Assembly: GCF_004212215.1 (NCBI RefSeq)
Contig: NZ_QVFV01000012.1
Location: forward strand, 1 to 64,000
DNA: 64,000 bases
From: Leptolyngbya iicbica LK
GTDB lineage: Bacteria > Cyanobacteriota > Cyanobacteriia > Phormidesmidales > Phormidesmidaceae
Direction: 5' to 3'
Notes under the pieces: model-generated
What the model saw: only the letters and a program-made list of their open reading frames with translations
Database searches by the model: none
What the model was told of the DNA's origin: nothing
Translations under genes and position numbers: made by a program
Shown here: piece by piece, positions 27,543 through 35,707 of the stretch
Position numbering within the stretch: position 1 is the first letter of the stretch
How the letters are laid out: each line of letters opens with the position of its first letter

Positions 27543-27634
27543 GTTGGGTGGCTAAGAACAGACGGAAATCGTTAGGTCAGTATAGTATTGCCCACCAAAA
27601 GCGTTGCGTTCAGAGCCATCATGTCCGATATTTT

Positions 27635-27650
27635 GTATAGACGTCTATAC
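27635..27650. promoter_or_regulatory. PhnF operator palindrome in phnF-phnG intergenic region
   Basis: GTATAGACGTCTATAC is a perfect 16-base palindrome made of two inverted GTATAGAC units. It matches the GT-x-TAGAC core recognised by HutC-type GntR regulators, including the published mycobacterial PhnF site. It lies between phnF and phnG, where one dimer could silence both directions. Confidence 0.75.
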
Positions 27651-27652
27651 CA

Positions 27653-27682
27653 ATTTAAGAGGCGGTTAACCCTTGGTTAAGT
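27653..27682 (-). promoter_or_regulatory. Pho box (SphR/PhoB) between phnF and phnG
   Basis: On the minus strand the units ACTTAACC, GGTTAACC and TCTTAAAT follow one another with exactly 3-base spacers, an 11-base period. Two units keep TTAACC. This is the layout of cyanobacterial Pho boxes. It directly abuts the PhnF palindrome and the proposed phnG start. Its orientation suits phnF, but phnG transcription could also respond. Confidence 0.65.
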
Positions 27683-27683
27683 A

Positions 27684-28157
27684 ATGGTTGAGATGAATGA
27701 GATTCGCTCAAGATCAGGCTGGATATCGGTGCTGGCTAAGGCTCCTTTGCCTTTATTGGAGCAGGGGGTCAAGTCTTTGGGGGCGCTGCCGGATTATGGA
27801 TTTTTGCGATCGCCCGAAATTGGTCTCGCGATGGTGCGGGGGCGGGCTGAGGGCACGGGGCAGCCCTTTAATCTCGGAGAAATGACGATCACCCGCTGTG
27901 TGGTGCAGTTGGCCTTGACGAATCGGGATGGTGAGACGCTCTCGGGGTTTGGCTATGTGGCGGGGCGATCGCCGCGTCATGCCGAGCTGGCGGCGGTGTA
28001 TGATGCGCTGCTCCAGCATCCAGACTGGCAGGCTCAGGTGCAGCATCAGGTGCTTGAGCCACTGGTGGCCGCGGCCCAGGCTCAGCGCCAAGCTGAGGCC
28101 GCCGAAGTGGAATCGACTCGGGTGAATTTCTTTACCTTGTTACGAGGAGAAAGTTGA
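27684..28157 (+). CDS. phnG: Phosphonate C-P lyase subunit PhnG
   Basis: 157 residues. It is a subunit of the C-P lyase core complex PhnG2H2I2J2. Matches to PhnG include RSGWISVLAKAP, PEIGLAMVRGRAEGTGQPFNLGEMT and GFGYVAGRSPRHAELAAVYDALLQ. The assigned ATG sits immediately behind the Pho-box-like repeats; an ATG 9 bases further in is an alternative start. It is the first gene of a tight plus-strand operon; phnH starts one base after its stop codon. Confidence 0.93.
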   Translation: MVEMNEIRSRSGWISVLAKAPLPLLEQGVKSLGALPDYGFLRSPEIGLAMVRGRAEGTGQPFNLGEMTITRCVVQLALTNRDGETLSGFGYVAGRSPRHAELAAVYDALLQHPDWQAQVQHQVLEPLVAAAQAQRQAEAAEVESTRVNFFTLLRGES

Positions 28158-28158
28158 G

Positions 28159-28761
28159 ATGACCACGGCAACCGTTCAACTGCCTGGCTTCACCGATCCG
28201 GTGCATGAGGCACAGCAGACCTTTCGCGCGTTGTTGGATGCCCTGGCTCGACCGGGCTTGCCTCAAGCGATGGTTGCGGTCACGGCTCCGGCGGGTTTGA
28301 CCCCCGAATGTGCGGCGGCTTGCCTAACGTTGCTGGATTTGGAAACCACGGTGTGGCTGCAGTCCGGCCTCTCTGAAGCGGCCCGGGCCTGGCTGCTCTT
28401 TCATACGGGCTGTCGGTTTACCGAGCAGCCGCAAGCGGCTGATTTTGCCATCATTCACGATGCGGCGAACCTGCCGCCACTGGACGCCTTTGGCTGGGGC
28501 ACAGCGGAATATCCCGAAGCCTCAACGTCGTTGCTGATACAGCTCCCGGCGTTGACGGGGCCGACGACGGTCACTTTGCAGGGGCCGGGTATTCGCGAGG
28601 CGATCGCCCTGCAAACCCCACTGGGGCAACCCTTTTGGCAACAGTGGCAAGTGATGACCGCGAGCTATCCATTGGGCCTGGATGTTTGGTGTCTGGCTGA
28701 CCATCAGGTCATCGGCTTGCCGCGCACCGCTCGTGTGACCGATTCACAGGAGAATTTGTAA
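28159..28761 (+). CDS. phnH: Phosphonate C-P lyase subunit PhnH
   Basis: 200 residues. This PLP-transferase-fold subunit of the C-P lyase core complex helps assemble with PhnG, PhnI and PhnJ. Matching segments are HEAQQTFRALLDALARPG near the N-terminus, LTLLDLETTVWL, DFAIIHDA, GTAEYPEASTSLLIQ and LQGPGIREA. Its stop codon overlaps the start of the next gene (TAATG), indicating translational coupling. Confidence 0.94.
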   Translation: MTTATVQLPGFTDPVHEAQQTFRALLDALARPGLPQAMVAVTAPAGLTPECAAACLTLLDLETTVWLQSGLSEAARAWLLFHTGCRFTEQPQAADFAIIHDAANLPPLDAFGWGTAEYPEASTSLLIQLPALTGPTTVTLQGPGIREAIALQTPLGQPFWQQWQVMTASYPLGLDVWCLADHQVIGLPRTARVTDSQENL

Positions 28762-29222
28762 TGTCGGTATTAATGCGTGAGGTCACCGTGGATGACCTGC
28801 CGGCGGTGCTGCGGCTGTATGGCGAGTCCGGCGTCGATCACGAACCCTGGACTGACGTCGCGGCGGCTGAGCAGCTGTTTCAGCGCCTGCAGCACTATCC
28901 CAACTACACGATGTGGCTGGCCGTGTTGGCTGCCTCGCCGTCCCAGGCTGTCGGCACCTTTTCCCTGTTAATCATGGATGCCCTCGTCCACAGCGGCACC
29001 CCCGCGGGGGTGGTGGAGGGCGTCGCGGTGGACCCCGACTTTCAGGGACAAGGGATTGGTCGGCAAATGATGCAGCACGCGATCGCTCAGTGTCAGGCGG
29101 CAGGCTGCTACAAGATGAGCCTATCGACCAATCTCAAGCGTGAACCAGCCCATGCTTTTTATGAATCCCTGGGGTTCGAGAAGCACGGCTACTGTTTTTC
29201 GATGCCGTTAGCAGTCGGTTAA
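28761..29222 (+). CDS. GNAT N-acetyltransferase in C-P lyase operon
   Basis: 153 residues with the GNAT fold. The acetyl-CoA loop is DPDFQGQGIGRQMM, and the C-terminal NLKREPAHAFYESLGF motif is standard. It overlaps phnH by one base and is followed by phnI after 16 bases, so it is part of the operon. In E. coli and others the acetyltransferase PhnO N-acetylates aminoalkylphosphonates before C-P cleavage; this gene may do the same. The position differs from E. coli, where phnO lies later. PhnO-type function is inference. Confidence 0.85.
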   Translation: MSVLMREVTVDDLPAVLRLYGESGVDHEPWTDVAAAEQLFQRLQHYPNYTMWLAVLAASPSQAVGTFSLLIMDALVHSGTPAGVVEGVAVDPDFQGQGIGRQMMQHAIAQCQAAGCYKMSLSTNLKREPAHAFYESLGFEKHGYCFSMPLAVG

Positions 29223-29238
29223 CTCCCCGGAGATCACT

Positions 29239-30468
29239 ATGCCCTACGTTGCCGTTAAAGGCGGTGAGCACGCCATTCAAAACGCCGAAGCCTTGCTTCA
29301 GGCCAAGCGACGCGGTGATACCACCGTGCCGGAACTCTCCCTGGAACAAATCAAGCAGCAGATGCAGCTCGCGGTTAATCGAGTGATGGCCGAAGGCAGC
29401 TTATACGACCCCGACCTGGCGGCCCTCGCCATCAAGCAAGCCTGGGGTGATTTGGTGGAGGCAGCCTTTTTGCTGCGGGCTTACCGCACGACCCTGCCGC
29501 GCCTCTATTACAGCGACCCGATTGATACGGGCAGCATGTACCTGCAGCGACGCATTTCTGCCATCTTTAAAGATGCTCCAGGGGGGCAAAAGCTCGGCCC
29601 CACCTTCGACTATGTGCATCGCCTGCTGGATTTCAAACTGGCGGCTGAAAGCAACGAATTTACCGCGCCGACTCAGCCCCCGATCGCGGCGACCGAATCG
29701 GCACCTCGGGTGGTTCAGACACTGGTTCAAGAGCAGCTCGTCACCCCGCCGCCTGCAACCCCCGTGGATGCGCCGCCCTTTGATGTGACGCGCCAGCCGC
29801 TCCATACCCCTACCAATCGTGATGCGCGTCTGCAAAATCTAGCGCGGGCTGATGAGGGCTTCTTGCTGTCGATGGCTTACTCGACCCAACGGGGCTACGG
29901 CAGCAATCATCCCTTTGCGGGCGAGATTCGCATGGGCGATGTGGAGGTCGTCATCTGTCCAGAAGAACTGGGGTTTGAGGTGGCGATCGCCGACATTACT
30001 GTCACCGAAGTGCAAATGGTCAACCAGTTCACCGGCAGCAAAGACATCCCGCCCCAGTTCACCCAGGGGTATGGCCTCACCTTTGGCTACAACGAACGCA
30101 AGGCAATGGCGATGGCCCTCGTCGATCGCGCCCTCCAGGCCAAAGATTTGGGAGAGGCGATCGACGGCCCCGCCCAAGATGAAGAATTTGTCCTCTTTCA
30201 TTCCGACAATGTTGAGGCTCAGGGCTTTGTCCAGCATCTCAAACTGCCCCACTACATTGACTTCCAGGCCGAGCTGAATTTGATCCGCCAACTGCGACGG
30301 GACTATGACCAGGCCCAGCCGCATCAGGCTGAAGAAGTCCTCGTTGCAGACTCGCCCCCGTCGGCTAACGCCGAGCCGTCCTCTGCCACGGGCCAGGCCT
30401 CAGACCCCAACGTGCCCGCCAAGCATCCTGCCTCTGAGTCTCACTCTCCGTCGGAGCTGACGCCGTGA
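29239..30468 (+). CDS. phnI: Phosphonate C-P lyase subunit PhnI (nucleosidase)
   Basis: 409 residues. PhnI joins ATP and the phosphonate, releasing adenine and giving ribose-1-phosphonate-5-triphosphate, with PhnG, H and L. It has the typical start MPYVAVKGGEHAIQNAEALL, LPRLYYSDPIDTGSMYLQRR and the LARADEGFLLSMAYSTQRGYG region. The final ~50 residues (Ala/Ser/Pro-rich) are a non-conserved tail. GGAG precedes the ATG. It lies between the GNAT gene and phnJ. Confidence 0.96.
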   Translation: MPYVAVKGGEHAIQNAEALLQAKRRGDTTVPELSLEQIKQQMQLAVNRVMAEGSLYDPDLAALAIKQAWGDLVEAAFLLRAYRTTLPRLYYSDPIDTGSMYLQRRISAIFKDAPGGQKLGPTFDYVHRLLDFKLAAESNEFTAPTQPPIAATESAPRVVQTLVQEQLVTPPPATPVDAPPFDVTRQPLHTPTNRDARLQNLARADEGFLLSMAYSTQRGYGSNHPFAGEIRMGDVEVVICPEELGFEVAIADITVTEVQMVNQFTGSKDIPPQFTQGYGLTFGYNERKAMAMALVDRALQAKDLGEAIDGPAQDEEFVLFHSDNVEAQGFVQHLKLPHYIDFQAELNLIRQLRRDYDQAQPHQAEEVLVADSPPSANAEPSSATGQASDPNVPAKHPASESHSPSELTP

Positions 30469-30525
30469 ATCGGCGCTGCGTTTGTGCCAGGCACCGCTAC
30501 CGAAGTCCTCAATCGCCTTGAACCC

Positions 30526-31425
30526 ATGACCCCGCCATCTTCCCACTCCCCCATCGCCCCAGCGCTGCCCGAACCGGGCTTCAACTTCGCCTACCTCGAC
30601 GAGCAAACCAAGCGATCGATTCGGCGGGCGCTGCTCAAAGCCGTCGCCATTCCCGGTCACCAGATTCCCTTTAGCTCGCGAGAAATGCCCATGTCCTACG
30701 GTTGGGGCACGGGCGGCATTCAGGTCACGGCCTCGGTGATTGGCCAGCAGGACACCCTCAAAGTGATCGATCAGGGGGCCGACGACACCACCAATGCGGT
30801 CAATATTCGGCGATTTTTCCGCAAGGTGTGCGGTATCAACACCACCGATCGCACGGCTGAGGCGACCGTGATTCAAACCCGCCACCGCATTCCCGAAACC
30901 CCCCTGCGGGAGGGGCAGACGATGGTCTACCAGGTGCCCATGCCCGAACCGCTGTATTTCATCGAACCGTCGCGCACGGAAGCCAACAAAATGCACGCCC
31001 TGGAAGAGTATGGCCCCATGTACGTGCGACTGTACGAAGATGTCACCCGCTTTGGCCACATCGCCATGGCCTATGACTATCCGGTCATGGTGAACGATCG
31101 CTACCTGATGAAGCCCAGCCCCATTCCCCGGTTCGACAATCCCAAACTGCACATGAGTCCGGCGCTACAGCTCTTTGGGGCCGGTCGCGAAAAACGCATC
31201 TATGCGCTGCCCCCTTACACCCCAGTCAAAAGCCTCGATTTTGAGGATCATCCTTTCACGGTGGAAACGTGGGACCAGCCCTGCGAATTTTGCGGCGCGA
31301 CCGATAGCTATCTGGATGAGGTGGTGATCGATGATCGGGGCTCCCGCCTGTGGATTTGCTCGGATACGGACTATTGCCACCAGCGCCAGCAAGCCCAAGC
31401 GATCGCCCCTCAGACTTTGGGGTAA
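30526..31425 (+). CDS. phnJ: Alpha-D-ribose 1-methylphosphonate 5-phosphate C-P lyase PhnJ
   Basis: 299 residues from ATG 30526. This is the radical-SAM enzyme that cleaves the C-P bond. The catalytic cysteines have the exact E. coli spacing (C-x2-C, then 21 residues, C, then 5 residues, C): C253 and C256 in CEFCGATDSYLDEV, then C278 and C284 in ICSDTDYC. The glycine-radical loop is MSYGWGTGGIQ. A GTG at 30484 extends the frame by 14 residues, but neither start has a strong ribosome site; the shorter one begins closer to homologues. Confidence 0.96.
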   Translation: MTPPSSHSPIAPALPEPGFNFAYLDEQTKRSIRRALLKAVAIPGHQIPFSSREMPMSYGWGTGGIQVTASVIGQQDTLKVIDQGADDTTNAVNIRRFFRKVCGINTTDRTAEATVIQTRHRIPETPLREGQTMVYQVPMPEPLYFIEPSRTEANKMHALEEYGPMYVRLYEDVTRFGHIAMAYDYPVMVNDRYLMKPSPIPRFDNPKLHMSPALQLFGAGREKRIYALPPYTPVKSLDFEDHPFTVETWDQPCEFCGATDSYLDEVVIDDRGSRLWICSDTDYCHQRQQAQAIAPQTLG

Positions 31426-31480
31426 TCCGGGGTGGGCCGCTGCTACAACCCATGCGATGGAAACGAGTTGACACTGAGTT

Positions 31481-32260
31481 ATGAAAACCACTGAACCGCT
31501 ATTAAAAATTGACGGGCTGACGAAACGGTTTGGGGCTATTCGGGCCTGCGATCGCATTGCCTTTGACCTTTATCCGGGGCAGGTGCTCGGCATTATTGGG
31601 GAATCGGGTTCCGGCAAAAGTACGTTGCTGAAAGCGATCGCGGGGGAGATTCCCGTCGATGGGGGGCAGGTGTTGTATCGCGATCGCACCGCCCAGCTCA
31701 TCAACCTGCGCACCCTGCCAGAAGCCCGCCGTCGCCAACTGATGAAAACTGAATGGGGCTTTGTGCAGCAAAATCCTCGGGATGGTCTGCGGCTACAAGT
31801 CACCGCCGGGGCCAACATTGGGGAGCGCCTGCTCGACGTGGGGGAACGCCACTACGGCAATATTCGCGCCGAAGCCTTGGCTTGGCTCAACCAGGTGGAA
31901 ATTCCGGATGCCCGCATGGATGACCTGCCCAGCAACTTTTCGGGCGGGATGCAGCAGCGGCTACAGCTCGCCCGCATTTTGGTCACCCGACCCCGGCTGG
32001 TGCTAATGGATGAACCCACTGGCGGGCTGGATGTGTCGGTGCAGGCGAGGCTGCTGGATTTGTTGCGATCGCTGGTGCGCACCCTGCATCTCAGCGTCAT
32101 TTTGGTCACCCACGACATCGGCGTGGTGCGGCTGTTGGCCCACCGCCTGCTCGTGATGCAAAACGGCCAGGTCGTCGAAGCGGGACTAACCGACCAAGTG
32201 CTTGATGACCCGCATCATCCCTATACCCAGCAACTCGTCAGCGCGACCCTCGTGCCCTAA
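31481..32260 (+). CDS. phnK: C-P lyase ABC-type ATPase PhnK
   Basis: 259 residues. An ABC ATPase with Walker A GESGSGKST, signature NFSGGMQQRLQLAR, Walker B LVLMDEPTGGLDV and VTHDIGVV. PhnK binds the C-P lyase core complex rather than a membrane permease and is required in vivo. It starts 55 bases after phnJ. Its TAA overlaps the ATG of phnL. Confidence 0.95.
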   Translation: MKTTEPLLKIDGLTKRFGAIRACDRIAFDLYPGQVLGIIGESGSGKSTLLKAIAGEIPVDGGQVLYRDRTAQLINLRTLPEARRRQLMKTEWGFVQQNPRDGLRLQVTAGANIGERLLDVGERHYGNIRAEALAWLNQVEIPDARMDDLPSNFSGGMQQRLQLARILVTRPRLVLMDEPTGGLDVSVQARLLDLLRSLVRTLHLSVILVTHDIGVVRLLAHRLLVMQNGQVVEAGLTDQVLDDPHHPYTQQLVSATLVP

Positions 32261-33042
32261 TGACGACGGCTCGATCCGGCTCGGTGCTGCCCCTTCTTAA
32301 AACTCCCATGGTTATGACTTACACCCTGTTACCCACTCCCACCCGCCTCCCGACGGACTTGCCCCCGCACGCCGTCATCCATGCTGATCAACTCCACAAA
32401 ACGTTCACACTGCATCATCAAGGGGGCGCGCAGATTCCCGTGCTGGCGGGGACGACGCTGACGGTGCAAGCGGGGGAATGTGTGGCGCTGCAAGGGCCAT
32501 CAGGCTCCGGCAAGTCAACGTTTATGCGATCGCTGTATGCCAACTATCGCATCGACCAGGGGGCGATCTGGGTCAAACATCAGGGTGACTGGGTCAACTT
32601 GCCCCAACTCCCAGCCCACCAATTGCTGGCCGTGCGACAACAGACCATCGGCTATGTGAGTCAATTTCTGCGGGTCATTCCCCGAGTCCCTGCGTTGGAG
32701 GTCGCCGCTGAACCCCTGCTGGATTTGGGGGTAGAGCCGGAATCTGCCCGAGACAAGATTTGTCAGCTCTTTACCCAGTTGAATCTCCCGGAACGGCTGT
32801 GGCACCTGTCTCCGACTACCTTTTCTGGTGGCGAAAAGCAGCGGGTCAATATTGCCCGGGCCTTTGCCGTCAACTATCCGGTGATGCTGCTGGATGAACC
32901 GACCTCCGCCCTGGATGCGGCGAATCGGGAAGTCGTCATGGCGCTGATCGCCGCCCGCAAAGCCCAGGGATGCGCCATGGTCGGCATCTTTCACGATGAC
33001 GAAGTGCGCGAGCGGGTCTGCGATCGCACCCTGCATTTCTAA
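32260..33042 (+). CDS. phnL: C-P lyase ABC-type ATPase PhnL
   Basis: 260 residues. It has ABC motifs GPSGSGKST, TFSGGEKQRVNIARAFA and MLLDEPTSALD. PhnL works with PhnG, H and I in the nucleosidase step. The first ~16 residues precede another in-frame ATG at 32308 that begins MVMTYTLLP; either may be used. The proposed start overlaps the phnK stop, supporting coupling. Relative to E. coli PhnL (226 residues) the N-terminus is longer. Confidence 0.94.
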   Translation: MTTARSGSVLPLLKTPMVMTYTLLPTPTRLPTDLPPHAVIHADQLHKTFTLHHQGGAQIPVLAGTTLTVQAGECVALQGPSGSGKSTFMRSLYANYRIDQGAIWVKHQGDWVNLPQLPAHQLLAVRQQTIGYVSQFLRVIPRVPALEVAAEPLLDLGVEPESARDKICQLFTQLNLPERLWHLSPTTFSGGEKQRVNIARAFAVNYPVMLLDEPTSALDAANREVVMALIAARKAQGCAMVGIFHDDEVRERVCDRTLHF

Positions 33043-33194
33043 CTCCCCCAGTCCTACCCATCTCGTTAATGCCACCTCAACATCCCGTTAACCTCGATTT
33101 GATATCACAGGGCTAGCCTCCTTCACTGACGACTGTCACCCTCCCCCGCTGATTGCTGCTGTTCATCGTTTACGTCACCCGAGAGAGTTTATTC

Positions 33195-34331
33195 ATGATC
33201 GAGTCGATTTACACCAATTACCGTCTACAACTCCCCACCGAAGAGGTGGTGGGCACGCTGGTGGTGCGAGATGGACGCATTGCGGATATTCAGCCGGGGG
33301 TGGTTGCCCAGGGCGAAAACGGCGCTGGCGACTATTTGCTGCCCGGTTTAGTAGAGCTGCACACGGATAATTTTGAACAGCGTCTGTCGCCGCGCCCCAA
33401 GGTATGCTGGCCCATGGATATGGCCGCTGTGCATCACGATCGCGACCTGGCGGCCGCTGGCATTACGACGGTGTGTGATGCGATCGCCGTGGGCGACATC
33501 ACCCCCGACTCCATGCGGATGACCCAGTTCGACCCAATGATCAATACCATCCACGATGGCCAAACCGCTGGCCGGTTTGCCGTCGATCATCGATTGCATC
33601 TGCGCTGTGAGTTGGGCTACGAGGCTGTGCACGAAGTGACTGCGACCTATGCCGAACACCCGCTCCTCGCCCTGATTTCCTTGATGGATCACACGCCCGG
33701 TCAACGGCAGTTCGTCCAAATCGACAAATACAAAGAGTATTACCAGGGCAAGCACGGGGTCAGCAGTGCGGAGATGGAAGCCTTCATTCAAACGCGGATT
33801 GATGCCCAGCAGCGCCACGCCGAAGACAATCGCCGCAAGCTCGTTGAGCTGACCCAAGCTCACCAAATTTGTCTGGCCAGCCATGACGACGCCACCCCCG
33901 AGCATGTGCAGGAAGCGCTGCAAGATGGGGCCAAAATTGCGGAGTTTCCCACGACTTTGGACGCGGCGAAAGCGGCCCACCAACATGGCTTACAAGTGCT
34001 GATGGGGGCTCCCAATCTGATCCTGGGCGGTTCCCATTCAGGCAACGTGTCCGCGATGGAACTGATCGAACAGGACTTGGTCGATATTATCTCTTCGGAC
34101 TATGTGCCCCAGAGTCTGGTGCAGGCCATCTTCCTGATTGCGCAGCAGCAGCAAAAACCGGTGTATGAGGCGATGCGGCTGTTCACCGCCAATCCGGCGC
34201 GGGCCATTGGGCTCGATCGCGATCGCGGCAGCCTCGCAGTGGGCAAGCGCGCCGACTTCCTCACCATTCACTATGACGGCACCGTCCCCCGCCTGACCGC
34301 CGTCCACCGTCAGGGTCGCCGCATCGCCTGA
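33195..34331 (+). CDS. phnM: Alpha-D-ribose 1-methylphosphonate 5-triphosphate diphosphatase PhnM
   Basis: 378 residues. This amidohydrolase-superfamily enzyme removes pyrophosphate from the ribose-phosphonate intermediate ahead of PhnJ. It carries VELHTDNFEQRLSPRP with metal-binding His, ITTVCDAIAVGD, LMDHTPGQRQF, ICLASHDD, EFPTTLDAAKAAH and the C-terminal GLDRDRGSLAVGKRADF. The start is set at ATG 33195 (GAGAG upstream), 14 codons inside the longest frame. A 150-base gap after phnL is the longest within the operon. Confidence 0.95.
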   Translation: MIESIYTNYRLQLPTEEVVGTLVVRDGRIADIQPGVVAQGENGAGDYLLPGLVELHTDNFEQRLSPRPKVCWPMDMAAVHHDRDLAAAGITTVCDAIAVGDITPDSMRMTQFDPMINTIHDGQTAGRFAVDHRLHLRCELGYEAVHEVTATYAEHPLLALISLMDHTPGQRQFVQIDKYKEYYQGKHGVSSAEMEAFIQTRIDAQQRHAEDNRRKLVELTQAHQICLASHDDATPEHVQEALQDGAKIAEFPTTLDAAKAAHQHGLQVLMGAPNLILGGSHSGNVSAMELIEQDLVDIISSDYVPQSLVQAIFLIAQQQQKPVYEAMRLFTANPARAIGLDRDRGSLAVGKRADFLTIHYDGTVPRLTAVHRQGRRIA

Positions 34332-34394
34332 TCGGCCCCCACCGATTTGTCCGGCGCGGTCCCCGACCCACCGATCTGCTCACCCTGGATTGCT

Positions 34395-34961
34395 ATGCCA
34401 TATACCCTCTCAAGCCTGCTCGATCTTTATCGCGATCGCGGTCAAGCCCAGTACGGCAATGAAGCCGTTAGTCAGCTCGAACACGCCCTTCAGTGCGCCA
34501 CTTTAGCCGCAGCGGCAGGACAATCGGCCGAGTTGATTGCCGCTTGCTTATTCCACGACTTGGGGCACCTGCTCCACCCCCTGGGCGACGCCCCCGGATT
34601 GCGCACCATTGACGATCGCCATGAATACCGAGCCATGCCGGTTTTAGAGCAGATGTTTCCCAGCACCGTTACTAGACCCATTCAGCTGCACGTCGCCGCC
34701 AAGCGGTACCTCTGCGCCGTCGATGCCGGTTACTGGGATGCCCTATCCGCCGCCTCAAAGCGGAGTCTGGAACTCCAGGGTGGCGTATTTTCACCAACTG
34801 CGGCGGCGGCTTTCATTCAACAACCCGACGCCAAACAGGCGGTGCAACTGCGGCGTTGGGATGATTTAGCCAAAGTGCAGGGGCTAGAGACGCCCGATTT
34901 AGACCATTTCTTACCCATGCTGCAACAGGTCCATCGAGCGCCCTCCGAACCCCTCGGCTAA
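34395..34961 (+). CDS. PhnZ-type HD-domain mixed-valent di-iron oxygenase
   Basis: 188 residues from ATG 34395. It is an HD-domain protein of the phosphonate-operon group. It keeps Y20 and E23 (YGNE), H30, H54, D55, H58 and H76, each exactly four below the PhnZ residues Y24, E27, H34, H58, D59, H62 and H80. H99 and K103 are near the expected places. PhnZ oxidatively cleaves 2-amino-1-hydroxyethylphosphonate. No partner PhnY (2-oxoglutarate dioxygenase) is in the window. It follows phnM by 63 bases and likely belongs to the operon. The exact substrate is unknown. Confidence 0.82.
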   Translation: MPYTLSSLLDLYRDRGQAQYGNEAVSQLEHALQCATLAAAAGQSAELIAACLFHDLGHLLHPLGDAPGLRTIDDRHEYRAMPVLEQMFPSTVTRPIQLHVAAKRYLCAVDAGYWDALSAASKRSLELQGGVFSPTAAAAFIQQPDAKQAVQLRRWDDLAKVQGLETPDLDHFLPMLQQVHRAPSEPLG

Positions 34962-35014
34962 GGGGGCCGCTCAGCCCCAGTCGCCCAGTCTTGCCCCCAT
35001 TCGTTGTTGTGTAG

Positions 35015-35680
35015 ATGGTCAAAAATATGGAAAGCACTCATGTTCAGCCTCGGTTTGCCATGCTGCCGGATATGGCGCTGCAGCCTCGGGGCGTCGTCTC
35101 AGAACAGTATTTGCAGCGGGGACTGACAACCTTCCGCGCCGCTTGCGCCTGGACGCAGGACTTACCCTACGGTGCCAACTCCAATAACGAGGATTCTTTG
35201 ATTCTGTTTGAGGAAGGTTACGGCACTTGCACCACCAAACATGGCGCGATCGCCCGCCTCGCTGAGGAACATCACCTGCCAGTTCATAAAAATCTGGGAT
35301 TCTACCGACTGAACGATGAAATTGTCACCGGAGTCAATGCGTTGCTCGCCCCCTATCAGCTGGAGTTTATTCCCCAAATTCATTGCTTCCTGGTTTACGA
35401 AAATCATCGCATCGACCTGACTGAGGGCAACTGCAATGGCAAAAACAAAACCATTGCCGACTATGACTTTGTCGTACCAGTCGCCCCTGACCTGACCCAC
35501 GAACAGCATCACGCTTACTATTTGGAGTATCTGCGACAGTATGCAGCGCTTGCGCCTGCGCTGGCGGCCCTCAGCGAGGAAACCGTGATGGACATATTAG
35601 CGGCGTGCGATCGCCAGCTCAAATATCAGTGTTCCATCATGCTGGATGCCGCCAACCCGCTGGTTCCAGCGACCCGCTGA
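35015..35680 (+). CDS. Conserved protein of unknown function downstream of the phn operon
   Basis: 221 residues, not recognised. The protein appears soluble with a compact alpha/beta pattern. The most striking segment is NNEDSLILFEEGYGTCTTKH, where a cysteine followed by a histidine could form a cysteine-hydrolase-like pair; HKNLGFYRLNDEIVTGVN and IHCFLVYENHRIDLTEGN follow. This recalls transglutaminase-fold proteins, but the similarity is only by eye. It is on the plus strand 53 bases after the HD gene and 27 bases before arsH, so it could be cotranscribed with either. Confidence 0.72.
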   Translation: MVKNMESTHVQPRFAMLPDMALQPRGVVSEQYLQRGLTTFRAACAWTQDLPYGANSNNEDSLILFEEGYGTCTTKHGAIARLAEEHHLPVHKNLGFYRLNDEIVTGVNALLAPYQLEFIPQIHCFLVYENHRIDLTEGNCNGKNKTIADYDFVVPVAPDLTHEQHHAYYLEYLRQYAALAPALAALSEETVMDILAACDRQLKYQCSIMLDAANPLVPATR

Positions 35681-35707
35681 CTTGATTGTTGCGTCTGAGA
35701 GTTCACC

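Noticed and set aside
30400-31152. Minus-strand frame opposite phnI and phnJ
   Set aside because: phnJ is certain from its catalytic cysteines; the antisense frame is His/Gly-rich noise.
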